NCBI GenBank assembly: GCA_030295235.1
Contig: AP026125.1
Span: forward strand, 1,860,001-1,924,000
Source of the DNA: Fistulifera solaris
Lineage: Eukaryota; Bacillariophyta; Bacillariophyceae; Naviculales; Stauroneidaceae
Direction: 5' to 3'
Length of the DNA: 64,000 nucleotides
This document shows, piece by piece, positions 35,459 to 46,713 of the stretch. Positions within the stretch are counted from its first letter, which is position 1, and each line of letters begins with the position of its first letter. Made by a program: the position numbers and the translations under genes. The notes under the pieces are model-generated. The model had not been told where the DNA came from, did not search any database, and saw only the letters and a list, made by a program, of their open reading frames with translations.

Positions 35459-37173
35459 ATGACAACACCTTGTAAGCTAGCTATGAAACTATCGATACTT
35501 CTCCTCCTCGCGTGTCAAGCAGGCGCTTTCGCTTCGGCATTCCATCCGGAATCGGCACTTGTCTCAATTCAAAACCAAAGGCTCTGTAAAACCCGATTGA
35601 CGAGTTCCATTGATGACCAGCGTGCTGCAGAAGACATTAGTCGAGGTGGTGCATCCGGATCTTTGCCGAGAAATGTACCACCGCTTCCGACATTTAAGCA
35701 ATTTCGCAATTTTGCTGTCCCTTGTTTAGCTTTATGGGTCGCTGGTCCATTGCTCAGTCTCGTGGACACCTCCTTCATTGGATTGTCGGGATCCGCCGAC
35801 CAGTCCGCCGCACAGCTCGCGGCGTTGGGCCCTACCACTACTTTCTTTGACGGAGCCACCTATCTTTTCATGTTCCTGAACGTGGCCACCACCAATCTGT
35901 ATTCCTCGGCACGTGCCCAAACGGGCGATAAGAGTCCCAAAACCGAGTCCGTCGTTCGAACGGCAGCCAATGTGGCGTTTCGTTCGGGTGTGGGCTTGAT
36001 GATTTTCTTATTGGCCTTCTCGAAGCCATTGCTGAAATTGTATGTGGGGGAAAAAGCCGCCAGTACGCCAGGTCTCTTGCAGTCCGCGTGCGACTATGTG
36101 AATATTCGTGCCTTAAGTATGCCAACGACTCTCTTGTTAGGAGTCATACAAGCCGCTCTATTGGGAGCACAAGACTCGGTGTCGCCTCTCATTGCTATTG
36201 TTTATTCCACCATCTGCAACATCGTGGGAGACTTTTTGTTAGTGAATCGATTCAACATGGGATTGCAGGGAGCCGCCATTGCCACCACGGTGGCACAGTA
36301 TGCTGCTACGGCAGCCTTGATTGTCACTGCCCGACGCAAACTGGTGCGGGATAAGAACTTGGGCATCCTCTCCAAACCGGCGGACGGTGCCGTGAGTGCA
36401 CGGACGTTCCTCGGCTTTGCGGCGCCCGTTCTGACACTCATTTTGGGAAATTGGCAGCCTTCGGCTTCATGACCAATTCTGCGGCCGCCTTACCGGGTCA
36501 ACCGACACCTCTGGCCGTTCATCAAATCATTTTGAGTCTTCTCTTTTTCTGCAGTCCTTTTTTGGAAGTGATTAGTCAAACCGCGCAAACATTCTTGCCG
36601 CAATTTCTGGCGCCGCCCCTCGAATATGCAGAACAAATGAAGAAACGAAATTCGTCGTATGTCGCCGAGAAAGATACGAGTCTAACTAATTGGTACAACT
36701 CGGCTCAAACGTTTTCTACCCAACTACTCGGTCTAGGTTTTGTGGCCGCGACCGTTGTCGCCAGTACCGCTAGCTTGATTCCGGCCTATTTCGGTCATCT
36801 CATTACGCAAGATGCTACTGTGCAACAAGCGGTGAAACCTTTGGCTCGGTACTTATGGCTCGGTACATTCTTTTGGGCCCCCACTGCGGTGGGTGAGGGT
36901 GTTTTGTTGGCCCGTCGTGAGTTGAGTTTTCTCGCGTCGGTGTATCTGGTCAGCACAGCGCTGTTACCACCCGCGCTGTTGCGCATTAAGATTCTACAGG
37001 GCGATGTGAGTCAAGTGTGGGCTTGCTTTGCGGTCTTTCAGATCTTCCGTGCTTCGTGTTTTGCGGCTCGCATTTGGGGCGGTCCCCTGCTGTCCCGTCT
37101 GGCCAGTCTGTTCCGTGGCAATGGACCATATCGTGCATCCTCGGTGAATGGACAATCCAAAGCAAACAAGTAA
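35459..37173 (+). CDS. MATE-family transporter, plastid-targeted
   Basis: Multidrug and toxic compound extrusion family exporter, closest in style to plant plastid EDS5/DinF-like members. The N-terminus (Met at 35483) is a signal peptide [15 protein letters not shown] followed by SAFHP, a typical diatom plastid presequence. The body has about 12 hydrophobic segments: [20 protein letters not shown] with [59 protein letters not shown] and [16 protein letters not shown]. The frame breaks at the AAA run 36448-36450; one more A gives [16 protein letters not shown] and joins the two halves, about 571 residues. Converges on the DUF493 gene. The likely location is the plastid envelope; cargo is unknown. 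Confidence 0.88.
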
Positions 37174-37275
37174 CAAAATACATGAATTACTGACAGAATG
37201 GAAGCAACTTAATTGATTGGCTAGCTAAGAATTATTCAATTCTCGTAGCAACACGCGTTCTTATCTTGCTATGTT

Positions 37276-38040
37276 TTAAAACTTGAATCGCACCCGCGGA
37301 TCCCGATCCACCGTCTCGTACAATGCATACAACATCGCTGCCGATTGGACCGGTGCCTTGACGGTCACCGACGTCCACTTGCCGACCATGCGGACACTGT
37401 GTGAGACATCTTGGACGGTGACTTCACAGGCTTCCGCCACGACGGCCACCATTTCCTCGACAAACAAACCTTCGTTCGCGCCGACAATTTTTAACGTGAA
37501 TTCGCACGGATATTCCACCAAGGCCTCAAAGACACGAGATTTCTTTCCCGTGACTTCATCGGCGTACAATGTGTATCCCTGGTCGTCGGTTTCGGGATTG
37601 GTGATATCATTGACGGACGCCGGACCAATTCCCACAAAGGGTTTCGAAGACGAACTAGTCGTTTTGACGGGTGTATTTCCAAAGCCCTGTCCCACTGTAT
37701 GCGTCGGAACACCATCAATGGTCGATGGCTGTGATGCTCGGGGAGGTTTCTTACGACGACGTAACAAGTCTTCGACGCTTTCTTCAAACGTCGAAGGCAA
37801 TGGATTGTCACTTTCGTTTTCGTCATTCTTCTTATTGTTGTTGTCTTCCGGAACCGGATTGAAGAACGATCCCGCCGTCTTTTCATACAACGACATATTC
37901 CGCCGACGACTGCTATTCCTATTGTTGTTATTGTATGTAGGGAATTGTGTTTGTAAGGGTGAAACGGTCCACCCTTCGCAGGTAATAGGGAGTCCCACGG
38001 AAAGCAACGCGAGGAAAAGTGTCTTGCCAGTAGAATGCAT
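37276..38040 (-). CDS. DUF493 (YbeD-like) protein, plastid-targeted
   Basis: About 254 residues from the Met at 38040; an in-frame Met at 38106 is less likely because the signal peptide begins at MHSTGKTLFLALLSVG. Cleavage is expected before WTVSP, and Trp at +1 is accepted for diatom plastid import. A disordered Asn/Lys/Glu/Arg-rich region follows. The last 90 residues are the DUF493 ferredoxin-like fold: EYPCEFTLKIVGANEGLF, VEEMVAVVAEACEV, SHSVRMVGKWTSVTVKAPVQ and LYETVDRDPRVRFKF. The fold resembles small ligand-binding regulatory domains, but no function is established. Single exon, intact. A long open frame lies antisense to it (see rejected). Confidence 0.85.
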   Translation of the reverse strand: MHSTGKTLFLALLSVGLPITCEGWTVSPLQTQFPTYNNNNRNSSRRRNMSLYEKTAGSFFNPVPEDNNNKKNDENESDNPLPSTFEESVEDLLRRRKKPPRASQPSTIDGVPTHTVGQGFGNTPVKTTSSSSKPFVGIGPASVNDITNPETDDQGYTLYADEVTGKKSRVFEALVEYPCEFTLKIVGANEGLFVEEMVAVVAEACEVTVQDVSHSVRMVGKWTSVTVKAPVQSAAMLYALYETVDRDPRVRFKF

Positions 38041-38106
38041 CCGAGCTATCGTTTCGTCCTTAGTTACTAAATTACAAGTGGGAACGCGTAAGGTTGAAAA
38101 AGGCAA

Positions 38107-38746
38107 ATAAAAAAGTTTTCAGGGTTTCCTTCGTTCTCGAATGATGTGTTGCCGCATTCGTTGTTCGGAACTTTTGTGGTGGTTGTACCAGGTACAGTAC
38201 GTAGTACGACGAGACGAGGAGGTGCGAGGAGGAAAAAACAAATGCATTCGAACTTTAGGAAATTAGGAATAAATATTTAGGAAAATCGTGAAAGATAAGG
38301 CGAGAGGCGAGTGACCAAACGAATAATCAACGGGAGGAGACAACAGAATATTTCAGTGTGGTTATTCTACTATGGCACAGAAAGAACAGGAGTCGTGACG
38401 TATTCATTGAGTAACAGAACCGGTACGATGCCAGTGATTCTTCGCAAAAAGTAAGCGGTCTACTCCGGACCAACTCCGGACTCACAACAAAGTCGTCAGT
38501 AGACTACGTAGTACAAAGTCAAGTACAGACCTGCCCGAACTGCCCCGCCCGGACTAGGTCGACGCCGGACTGGAATTCTTTTTTTTTTGCCAAGCAGCAG
38601 CCGCAGCCATCAAAATGGCGCTAACCTTACAAGTATTGCCGGCATTGACATTACATTCTTTTCCTCTGAATTTCATTCAAAAACAAGGCGTCACTCTTTG
38701 CAAACGCTCGCAAGAAACTCTTTATTACTTACATTATCTATTATAA
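38107..38746. other. Divergent intergenic region, nothing recognised
   Basis: About 640 bp between the divergent DUF493 and TLC-like genes, with TACGTAG-type palindromes and a T run near 38580. No gene or RNA seen. Confidence 0.5.
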
Positions 38747-39701
38747 ATGGACGTGGTTCGCTCGCAAAGAGAAATGGCGCGACGGAAGCGCACGGTTGAG
38801 ATTCACGACGGAACCATGCCGCAAGAATCATCATCATCTCCCCCAAAGTCCCCAATGCCCCCGTCAAATCACGCAAAGCCTTGTCAATTCTGCGTCGACG
38901 ACGATCCAACTCGGAACCTCCGCGTCGGCGGAAACGGTTACTCGAAGATCATTACCAATTTGATCCAGAACGTCGCATTGTGTTACCCGGTGTGCCCCGC
39001 TACGAACAAGATTTCGCCCGCGATGCGCACGATTGTTTCAATCTCATCATGCTGTTGCCTGTCATTGTTTTGGATATTATGAACTGGAATTGGGATACGA
39101 TATTGTACGCGAAACGCACTAGTATTGCGGAGGCTTGGACGGGCGAATGGTTTGATTTATTCTTTCAGGTCACGGCGTTTTATTTTGTCGTCGATTTGAT
39201 TTGGATCAGTCTGGTGCCGTCCTGTGTCAAAAGTCCCGCAACCATTATACAACATCATTTGGCGACCATATTGTACATTCTCATTCCGTATCTGCATTCC
39301 GAGTTTCGCTGGTGTATGGGGGCGTGTTTGAGTGTCGAACTCAATACGTGGTTTCTGATTGCGCGCCGTGTACTCAACAAACAAGGACTTTCGCCCTGGA
39401 CCATCAGTTTGTCCTTTTATCGATTCGCGTCAAACTCATTTCCATCTTCTTTTATACGACGTGGATTGGTATTCGCTGTATTCTCTATCCTGTCTTGATG
39501 ATGCCGTTCTATCAAAATTGGATTCAACATTCTCTAAAAGTGGGCACCAAATGGAATTTGGTCATGCTGTGTGTGCCACTGCATGCGTGCTTTTGTCTTT
39601 TGAATTTGAAATGGTCCTATGATCTCCTCATGAGCAAAGTCCGGTATTGGCGACGCAAGGGAAGTGTCAAGTACGATTCTTCGATTTCCAAGGGATTGTA
39701 A
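38747..39701 (+). CDS. TLC-like multispan membrane protein, copy 1 (intronless)
   Basis: Multi-pass membrane protein resembling the TRAM/LAG1/CLN8 (TLC) family. After a basic, Ser/Pro-rich N-terminus come hydrophobic segments CFNLIMLLPVIVLDI, LFFQVTAFYFVVDLIWISLV, then the paired histidines QHHLATILYILIPY, MGACLSVELNTWFLIARRVL, FFYTTWIGIRCILYPVLMMP and CVPLHACFCLLNLKWSYDLL. Two homopolymers break the frame, the five-C run 38840-38844 and the four-T run 39415-39418. One more base at each gives one continuous protein of about 317 residues. Clearly paralogous to 45580-46602, but without its three introns. The start (38747 or 38816) is uncertain. Role in lipid or membrane biology is inferred from the family only. 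Confidence 0.7.
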
Positions 39702-39833
39702 GCGGATGGACTGGTTGTTGTTGCAATCAAGCATCTATCTAAGTGTAACTATAAGCACATTGAGCTAGCTAGATAAAAAGTATAACAAACTTGTAATAGT
39801 TTACAAAATAGCAAGCTCACAATTTCTATTGAC

Positions 39834-41383
39834 TCATCCCTGAAGTCGTGCCATCAGCTTGTTGTTGACCGTCTCCCATCGCTCAATGGTGGATTTTGCC
39901 TCCGCAAGTTCATTGCGTAATTTACGAATGGTTTCTTCCGCCTCATTGCTGTTCGTTTCGGCGCTGATAGTGGGAAGGACGGCCTTGGACCGTCGTCGTC
40001 GTCGAGCCAATGAGGATTTCACAAACGACGGACTAACGACGTTTGGGACGTCCCAGAAACGGAAGAATGCGGCCGATAATAAGCTACCATTCCCTTCTTT
40101 TCATCCACTGCATGCTTTTGTAAGAGACGAATAAGCTGTGACACAGTCTCTTTCTTCTTCGCGTGCTGTCGTTGCGAGGTACTCGTAAAAAGGGGAGTCG
40201 ATTCTGAAACGTCTTGATTTAATACGGTGATGGAAGTCACCGGATGAAGCGAAATCACATTTTTCTTCTTTTGTGTATCAACACCCATATGCGACCACGG
40301 TTCAACAACTTTCACACAACTTTTGGACGCTAAGCTCCACGTCCGAACTACCCCAGCTTCATCCCCCGATATTAATAAGTGATCGTCGTCGTCACCTTTG
40401 GCAATTGCCAACGCCGTGATGGGGTAGTCGTGACCACAGAGTGACATCAAATATGGCTTTTCTTTGTCTTCACGTCCAAACAATTGCTCGGTATACGATC
40501 CTGGCTGCAGTTTTTGTCGCTTCACACTCGCGCCCATTTGGGCGGTTTTGTGCAAAGCATAGTCATCGGTGTCGATGATATAAATCATTCCGCTTTTGCT
40601 CCCCACAAACAACCGGTTGTGATCTTGCACCTCTAAAACATGCAGCGGATTGTTCAGCTGTATACACGCCAACACGTTTCCTGAAAATACCTCATACAAC
40701 ACCACTTGTCCATCTTGACCGCACGAAACTATTCGACCACCACCGAGAGCCTTGATCCCTGTGACAGGTAAATGATGCTGTGTCCACGTCTGCCACGGCT
40801 GAACATCGGTGGTTGTTTCCGAAATCAACTCAATCCAAGAAAAAGCGTGAACCATCCCATCATCTCCACCTGTCACCAAGTCCCGACCCGAAAAGGCCAT
40901 GACCGCGACGGATCGATAATGAGCTTTGAAGCTTCTCACCAACCGACTTTGTTCCAGTACATTCCACAGATAAATCGTCCCGGAAGATCCCCCAGCTACA
41001 ATATATGCGCCACACGGAGAAATGAGTAGACCTGCTGACATTTCGGGTTCTGGCAAACGACACTTCCAGTGCAAAATAGGAGGTAATGCAGCCGCCGAAC
41101 GGAGGGTAAACAACAGAGCGTATGAGTCATCTTTCTTGTGTGTGAATCCAAAAGCAACAGCTAGAGTATTGTTCGGAGTAGACATGATATGATCCGGGAA
41201 GGTAGAAATGGATGCGACGCCTAAAGGCACCTTCCCCGACATGTCGCCGGCAAGACGAAGTGACGACTGCACGCTGCCGGTATAAGGACACATCATGCAA
41301 AGGGAACCCCCGCCTCCGCCAGGCGCGAGTGATGTTGTCGGCTTGGTTGTAGAGATACAAATTATTTTCTTGGGGATAGACAT
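39834..41383 (-). CDS. IPI3: WD40 protein IPI3/WDR18-like
   Basis: Component of the Rix1/PELP1-type complex for ITS2 processing and late 60S maturation. WD40 repeats cover residues about 20-400. Recognisable pieces are GAYIVAGGSSGTIYLWNV, VRSFKAHYRSVAVMAFSGRD, LVTGGDDGMVHAFSW, HHLPVTGIKALGGGRIVSCG, RLFVGSKSGMIYIIDTDD and GDDDDHLLISGDEAGVVRTW. The order and the AGGSSG..W..KAHYR signature fit WDR18. The C-terminus is a coiled coil (EAEETIRKLRNELAEAKSTI). The frame breaks at the CCC run 40092-40094 (GGG on the coding strand); one more base gives KKGNGSLLSAAFFRFWDV and connects the coiled coil. About 516 residues. Confidence 0.85.
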
Positions 41384-41859
41384 TATTCAAATTGATTCAA
41401 GGACTAAGAATGAAGTGCAAGCTGGAAGCTGCAAAAGAAAGAAAAAATGGTGTGAAATATTTTGTTGTGAATGGTTCTGAGATCGTCTGTCCTCCACACG
41501 CAATGGTAGGAAATATTGATCCGCGCCCAGAGGCCGACAGGCGCCGAACTCGGGTAGACAGTACAGCTACGGAAAAGTCCACGATTTCCAGTTAGATCAC
41601 ATTTAGAATTTCCCTAGAGTACTTACAGTCGTGAATTTTCGAAATAGACAAATATGCTTAATTAGGACAAAACCAATTGCACGTTGGAGTACCGCCTGCG
41701 ATTTCATCAAGATAGTAAAATCTCGCTCTTACAGTCACATAACGCCAACACGACTTTTGAGCGAGCACTTGGATCACAAACCTCCACCTTTCGTACCGTC
41801 CATTCGGAGCATGGGAAACTCTTGTACAAACAATAAACCAAGCTTTGAAGTGATTAACC
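41384..41859. other. Divergent intergenic region, nothing recognised
   Basis: Spacer between the divergent IPI3 gene and the acidic unknown gene. Short open frames on both strands show no features. Confidence 0.5.
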
Positions 41860-43534
41860 ATGGAAGAATTTGCAGCAATACGATCACCCAAATCGGAAAA
41901 ACTGAGTCCGAGTTCTCGATTCGAGCCGGCGCAAACGATGAGTGACGATGACAAGAGCATCGTGGACAAAGTTCAACAACAGCATACTTTACCAACACAG
42001 TTCCGAGGGAGTGACGAAGAGAACCAAGCAGATGAGTTGACTGTTGTATCTAAGCTTGAGAGCGGTCGCACTCAACCGTATCAATGGGATGATCATCTCG
42101 ATCCTTTCTTTTCGGACCCAGGCGCCCTCAACAATCATTTTGCGTTGTCGGCAGAAAAGTCCATCAAAGACGAAATATCCCCTCTTCAAGAAAAGCGAGC
42201 AACACCATTGAATTATACAACGTCCTCGTCTTCTGACAGGTCCGCTAAACAGATGTTGCGTTCAAGGAAGGATCAACGAAATTCGCAAAGTAGTACTCGG
42301 TCGGTTTTGTCTAAAACCACCCGTGATCTCATTTTCAATGAAAGCACAGACTCATCAGACAATGATAATGACGTCCCTCTTGCAAAGGTTCTCTCGATGG
42401 AAGAAGTGCTTCCCCCACGTATTGGGTCTATTCGTTCGCTACGTGAGAGTCTTGACGATCATGAAGATCGACATAGCGTGAAGTCTTCTAAGATCAAAAA
42501 GACGCAAAGCAAACAAGGCCAAAAAGTGACAAAAAACTCTTCAAACATGAGCTACGCATCGGTCACTTCAGCTACTAGATGGAGCAAGGTCCCCGAAGTA
42601 GACGATCAGGAGAAATTACCAATGCAACGTTCAGGTGGAAAGAATGAAATGGTTCCTCAGAATCCTTTTTCGATTACAAACCTCTTTGCGAATAGTTGCT
42701 TGCCCTCTCAGACCACACACGATATTAAAGAGGAGAAAATGGACATTCTGACGATCCAGCCACCCAATAAACTCTCTTTTTTTAACTGAAGTATTTCAGT
42801 GCGGAAACAAATACGACGACGACGTTATAAGTCCCCGAAATACTCAAATTATTCTCGACGTTTTTGATAAAACATTGTGCGGAATTCCAGCGAAGATGGC
42901 GAACATCAGCTTGGACGATCTTCTCAATGGAGAAGAGGAAGACGATCTGGACATGAAAAGGCCCAAATTAAGGAAAACTAGGCCACCGTCGGAGAGCAAA
43001 TTTTGTACCCCATCTTCGAGCTCTAACGTGGATCAATCTAGCCACCTCTATGGGTTATTGAAAGAGCACATGAACAGTAGTCCCGACGAATCGAAAATTA
43101 ATTCTGTGGGACGCTCTGTCGACAATGATCCTGAAGTACAGCGCGAGCTACAACGGTTGTGTAAACTATTGGAAGCCAAGCTGGATGGACACAGGCCAGA
43201 GCCTGTCTATGAATCTGATTTCGACGATGACTACTATGAGAGTGAAAGTGAAAGTGATTTTGACGATGATGAGGATGAAAAGCTCTTTCAAAACTGGATG
43301 CGATCAGGCCCTATTATGGAGCTTTTTGGCATAGGTTGTCACGACAAGAATGGTACTATGCGTGAGATTACTAACGATGATCGTATCATGTCTGGTCGCT
43401 CATATCACAGCAATGACAGATTTTATCCCGGAGAGGAGGATGAATACTATGACGAGTTCGACGAGGAGTACTACAGTGATGCGGAAAGCACGGAAAGCAA
43501 CCTCACCATCGTAGCAGCAAATGATTACAAATAA
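41860..43534 (+). CDS. Unknown acidic, Ser-rich disordered protein
   Basis: Not recognised. About 558 residues after joining the two halves at the seven-T run 42777-42783; one T fewer continues NKLSFLTEVFQCGNKYDDD, and the frame upstream of the second half stays open back to that point. The N-terminal half is Ser/Lys-rich and likely disordered. The second half has a short ordered-looking stretch (TQIILDVFDKTLCGIPAKMA) and NDPEVQRELQRLCKLLEAKL. It ends in very acidic blocks (ESDFDDDYYESESESDFDDD and EEDEYYDEFDEEYYSDAEST) with many Tyr. It could be a nuclear or chromatin-associated protein, but that is a guess from composition. Converges on gamma-tubulin (88-bp spacer). Confidence 0.6.
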
Positions 43535-43622
43535 CGATAGGTAGTATATTGTATGCAATCCTGTTTCAGCTGAAAGAATATTGATACTCTATCTTATATG
43601 ACGTATTTCTCTAGCTTTGTCA

Positions 43623-45029
43623 TTAGTCCAAACAGCCAAAGTCTACGTAGTTTGGTCGCTCACAGGCAATGTATTCATCCACTAGATTCTGGACCGTTTC
43701 TCGTGCATGATCGAACTCGTCCAGCGAATCAGCAAACATGGGTTCTCTTCGATAATTGTCCAAGAAGGCGTTCCTGCTTCTGATCCTATCGTATTGCTTT
43801 AGTAATCGGTCAAAGAGCTCCGCCATTCCTGTGTGATTTGCGAGCATAAAACCCGAGACTTTGTGTTTGGTTTCCACAAACGGCGACTTGCGCGCCATGG
43901 CAACTTGGATCGACGCGGGTCCCCAAGGAATGAAATTGAGAGCATTGCGCTCTCGTATTCGCTGCAAGGCTTTATGCACTTGAGTAGGATCGATTTCGTT
44001 GCCTTGGATGATGTTTAGAATGGAGATATAGCATCCCGACCTCGTATTGGCCGAAACCATGACATTTTTCGGTTGTGTCAATCGCCTCATGACGTCTAGC
44101 ACGGTAGTCTTTCGTACGCCGGCAATGACTTCGGTTTCATCGTCCATTAGATTGAGTGGAGTATATCCCGTCATGAGAAAGTGGCAGCGGGGCGTGGGTA
44201 TCAGTGAAGCAAGTAGACCAATGAGGTCATTGTTCATGTAGCCAGGATAGCGCAACGTTGTTGTACTCGCCGCCATGATAGTAGCGACCAGACTATTTAA
44301 ATGATCGACAGACGGATTATCGATGCGCAAACGTTCCATGGCGATCCGATTCAAAGCCGAGTTATCCAAAACCACCACTGCATCGGCGTTGAGCGTTAAT
44401 CGCTTCATCGTTAAAATGGAGTTGTAAGGTTGCACTACCACATCCGACTGATCCGCCCAACTGGGAAATACCGAATACGTCTGGATCAATTTCTTGGGAA
44501 AGTGATCGTTCAAAGCCTCCAAGAGATACGAACCCATCCCACTTCCCGTCCCTCCCGCAATACTATGACACAAGACAAATCCTTCCAAGGAATCGGAATT
44601 ATCACTCTCTCGATCAATCATATCCAATACCTGTTCGTGATGTTCTTCTCCTTGTCGAAATCCACTAGCCCAGTTGTTTCCCGCACCGCCTCCTTCTTGT
44701 GCAATAAACAAATTTTCCGGATTGAAGAGCTTTTGATTCGCGTGCGCTAATTTGTTGACAACACGCGGTTCTAAATCAATCAACAATGCTCTCGGTATGT
44801 ATCGATCGTCATCGGATTGATAAAAGAAGACGTCTTTTCGATCTTCTACGGCGGGTTGATTTTGCTGTTGCCAGAAAGATGAAGAAGAAGCCGAAGGAGT
44901 CCCTACGGGCTTTTCTTTCAGCGTCCCGTCCGCGCAAATGCCGTGTTCGAGCGTCAGTTGCTTCCAGAATTCTCCTCCAATCTGGTTGCCACATTGGCCG
45001 ACTTGTAATGTAATGATTTCACGCGGCAT
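43623..45029 (-). CDS. TUBG: Gamma-tubulin
   Basis: Microtubule-nucleating tubulin of the gamma-TuRC at the microtubule centre. 468 residues, single exon, intact. Starts [20 protein letters not shown] with the gamma-specific FW, has the tubulin signature GGTGSGMGS, the gamma-type [56 protein letters not shown] and [15 protein letters not shown]. One insertion of about 20 residues, rich in Ser/Gln ([20 protein letters not shown]), lies near residues 40-60, where most gamma-tubulins are shorter. The start at 45029 was chosen over an upstream Met (45071) because the family starts at MPREI. Confidence 0.97.
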   Translation of the reverse strand: MPREIITLQVGQCGNQIGGEFWKQLTLEHGICADGTLKEKPVGTPSASSSSFWQQQNQPAVEDRKDVFFYQSDDDRYIPRALLIDLEPRVVNKLAHANQKLFNPENLFIAQEGGGAGNNWASGFRQGEEHHEQVLDMIDRESDNSDSLEGFVLCHSIAGGTGSGMGSYLLEALNDHFPKKLIQTYSVFPSWADQSDVVVQPYNSILTMKRLTLNADAVVVLDNSALNRIAMERLRIDNPSVDHLNSLVATIMAASTTTLRYPGYMNNDLIGLLASLIPTPRCHFLMTGYTPLNLMDDETEVIAGVRKTTVLDVMRRLTQPKNVMVSANTRSGCYISILNIIQGNEIDPTQVHKALQRIRERNALNFIPWGPASIQVAMARKSPFVETKHKVSGFMLANHTGMAELFDRLLKQYDRIRSRNAFLDNYRREPMFADSLDEFDHARETVQNLVDEYIACERPNYVDFGCLD

Positions 45030-45579
45030 TTTCGTTACGTTGTCGTAAGTCGAGGGATGGATTGATTGCAATAGTAAATAATAGAATAATGGTTTCGCTC
45101 TCCTTTCAGTTCGTCCTTATTGTCATTCATATCATTCGTTTAAGTTTCGTCCGCTCCTCGTCGGGTTTTAACAGGAAAACACGCTGCAATCTTATTGGTA
45201 CCTAACTACAGGTTACGGGCGAGTTCAAATTTTCAAACAGCCTCGGACATTAAAGTCATTCGATTTACAGTGCGTCATTGCAAGTGTGTCTAAAAGCTAC
45301 TAAAACATTTTACCCGGTACTCAGGTGTACTTCTTACTGCAGAGTCGTGGAACGCAACGACCCAGACCCAACCAAAAAATGCCACGGATTTCTAACGCGG
45401 ACGAGACGACTCCTCCTCCTCCTCCTTGTCGTCCTCGTCGTCCTCGCCTTTTCGCCTCTGGCTCGTCGTTGATTATTGATCATTATTCACCTCATCTCGC
45501 CGTTCCTTCCAACAATAAGAGCGAAAGGTTCCCTTATCACGTGTTTTCTCCATCAATTCATTATATATAGTAGACAAAC
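45030..45579. other. Divergent intergenic region
   Basis: Promoter spacer between gamma-tubulin and the second TLC-like gene. A CTC/GTC-rich stretch (CTCCTCCTCCTCCTTGTCGT) lies at about 45410-45460. No gene seen. Confidence 0.5.
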
Positions 45580-46602
45580 ATGGCAAAGACATCACCACGA
45601 CAACGTTTATCGCCGACAACACGGACTCCGGTGAATGGCGAGAACGACCACCGACCCCTCATCACCAAGACAGATGCGAAGGAACGAATGGAGGATTCCG
45701 AAATAGAAGCCGATATCGCGCGAACGAATCATGATTACTTTAATCTGGTCGCATTGGTAAGTTGGGATTTGTCAAATTGACAACGAAAATGGAGAAACAA
45801 CGCTCATTGTATTGTTACCTTTTTAGGTACCGGTCGTCTTGACTCTGCTTCCGAACTGGGATCTTTCCAAATTATTTTCGTTTACTGCATATCCAGCTAG
45901 TTGTTATACAGGAGAATACTTCTTTCTCAATTGGACGGTACGTTTCCAAGTTTCATTGGATCCGAGCTCGTTGAATGTGTTGATAGTTCCTCATTGTCAT
46001 TTTATTCTCTATTTCGCAGGTAACCGCTCTTTACTTCATCATCGATCTACTTTGGGTTATGAAAGTTCCAACTTGCGTAAAAAGTCCCGATGTCATTATA
46101 AAGGTACGCATTGCTTATGCTATTTCTCGGTTCGACTATTTGATCAAACGAAACTAACCCAAGTTCGCTCGATTCAAAAAAAAAGCACCACAAAATCAGT
46201 CTCGTATATCTACTAGCACCCATTTTCTTTCCGCAATACGCTTGGTTCATGGGAGCCGTTCTATCCGTCGAAATCAATACATGGTTTCTCATTTTGCGTC
46301 GGGTCATTTACAAGAATAAAGTACACCCCATTCTGGCCGAGACAATTTCCTTTTGCTTTTATATCACATGGATCGCAATTCGCTGCATTGTCTATCCCTT
46401 CATTCTCTTGGATTTTCTCCGCCTCTATGTTGCGAAAGTACAAGAAACGGAAACATTGTTCCATTGGCCCATGTTGGCGATTCCCGTACACGCCATGCTG
46501 TGTATTCTCAACCTCAAGTGGACGTACGATTTGTTTGCGCCCATTGTCAAACGGTGGGTCAGCAGTGATGCCGATTCACCCACCATTGCCACGGGATTGT
46601 AA
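45580..46602 (+). CDS. TLC-like multispan membrane protein, copy 2 (three introns)
   Basis: Paralogue of the gene at 38747-39701. Four exons, all junctions phase 0: 45580-45756, 45827-45937, 46020-46103 and 46186-46602, about 262 residues. Shared motifs are VTALYFIIDLLWVMKVPTCV, KSPDVIIKHHKISLVYLLAP, MGAVLSVEINTWFLILRRVI, TWIAIRCIVYPF and ILNLKWTYDLFAP. The HH pair and the E..T.FL..R pattern point to a TLC-type fold. Donors are GTAAGT, GTACGT and GTACGC. The last acceptor follows a nine-A run instead of a pyrimidine tract, which is unusual. Exact role is unknown. Confidence 0.75.
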
Positions 46603-46713
46603 TTAATATTAATGATAGTAGTAGTAGTATTGTGAATCGTCAATGGAAATGAAATTGTGTTCGAGTGAAATTTAAATAGTCTATTGCTACATGTTATCGA
46701 CAAATGGGAGTTA

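Noticed and set aside
37283-38110. 275-codon open frame on the plus strand antisense to the DUF493 gene
   Set aside because: It is the mirror of a conserved coding sequence with a presequence; its own translation has no family features and the length is explained by codon bias of the sense strand.
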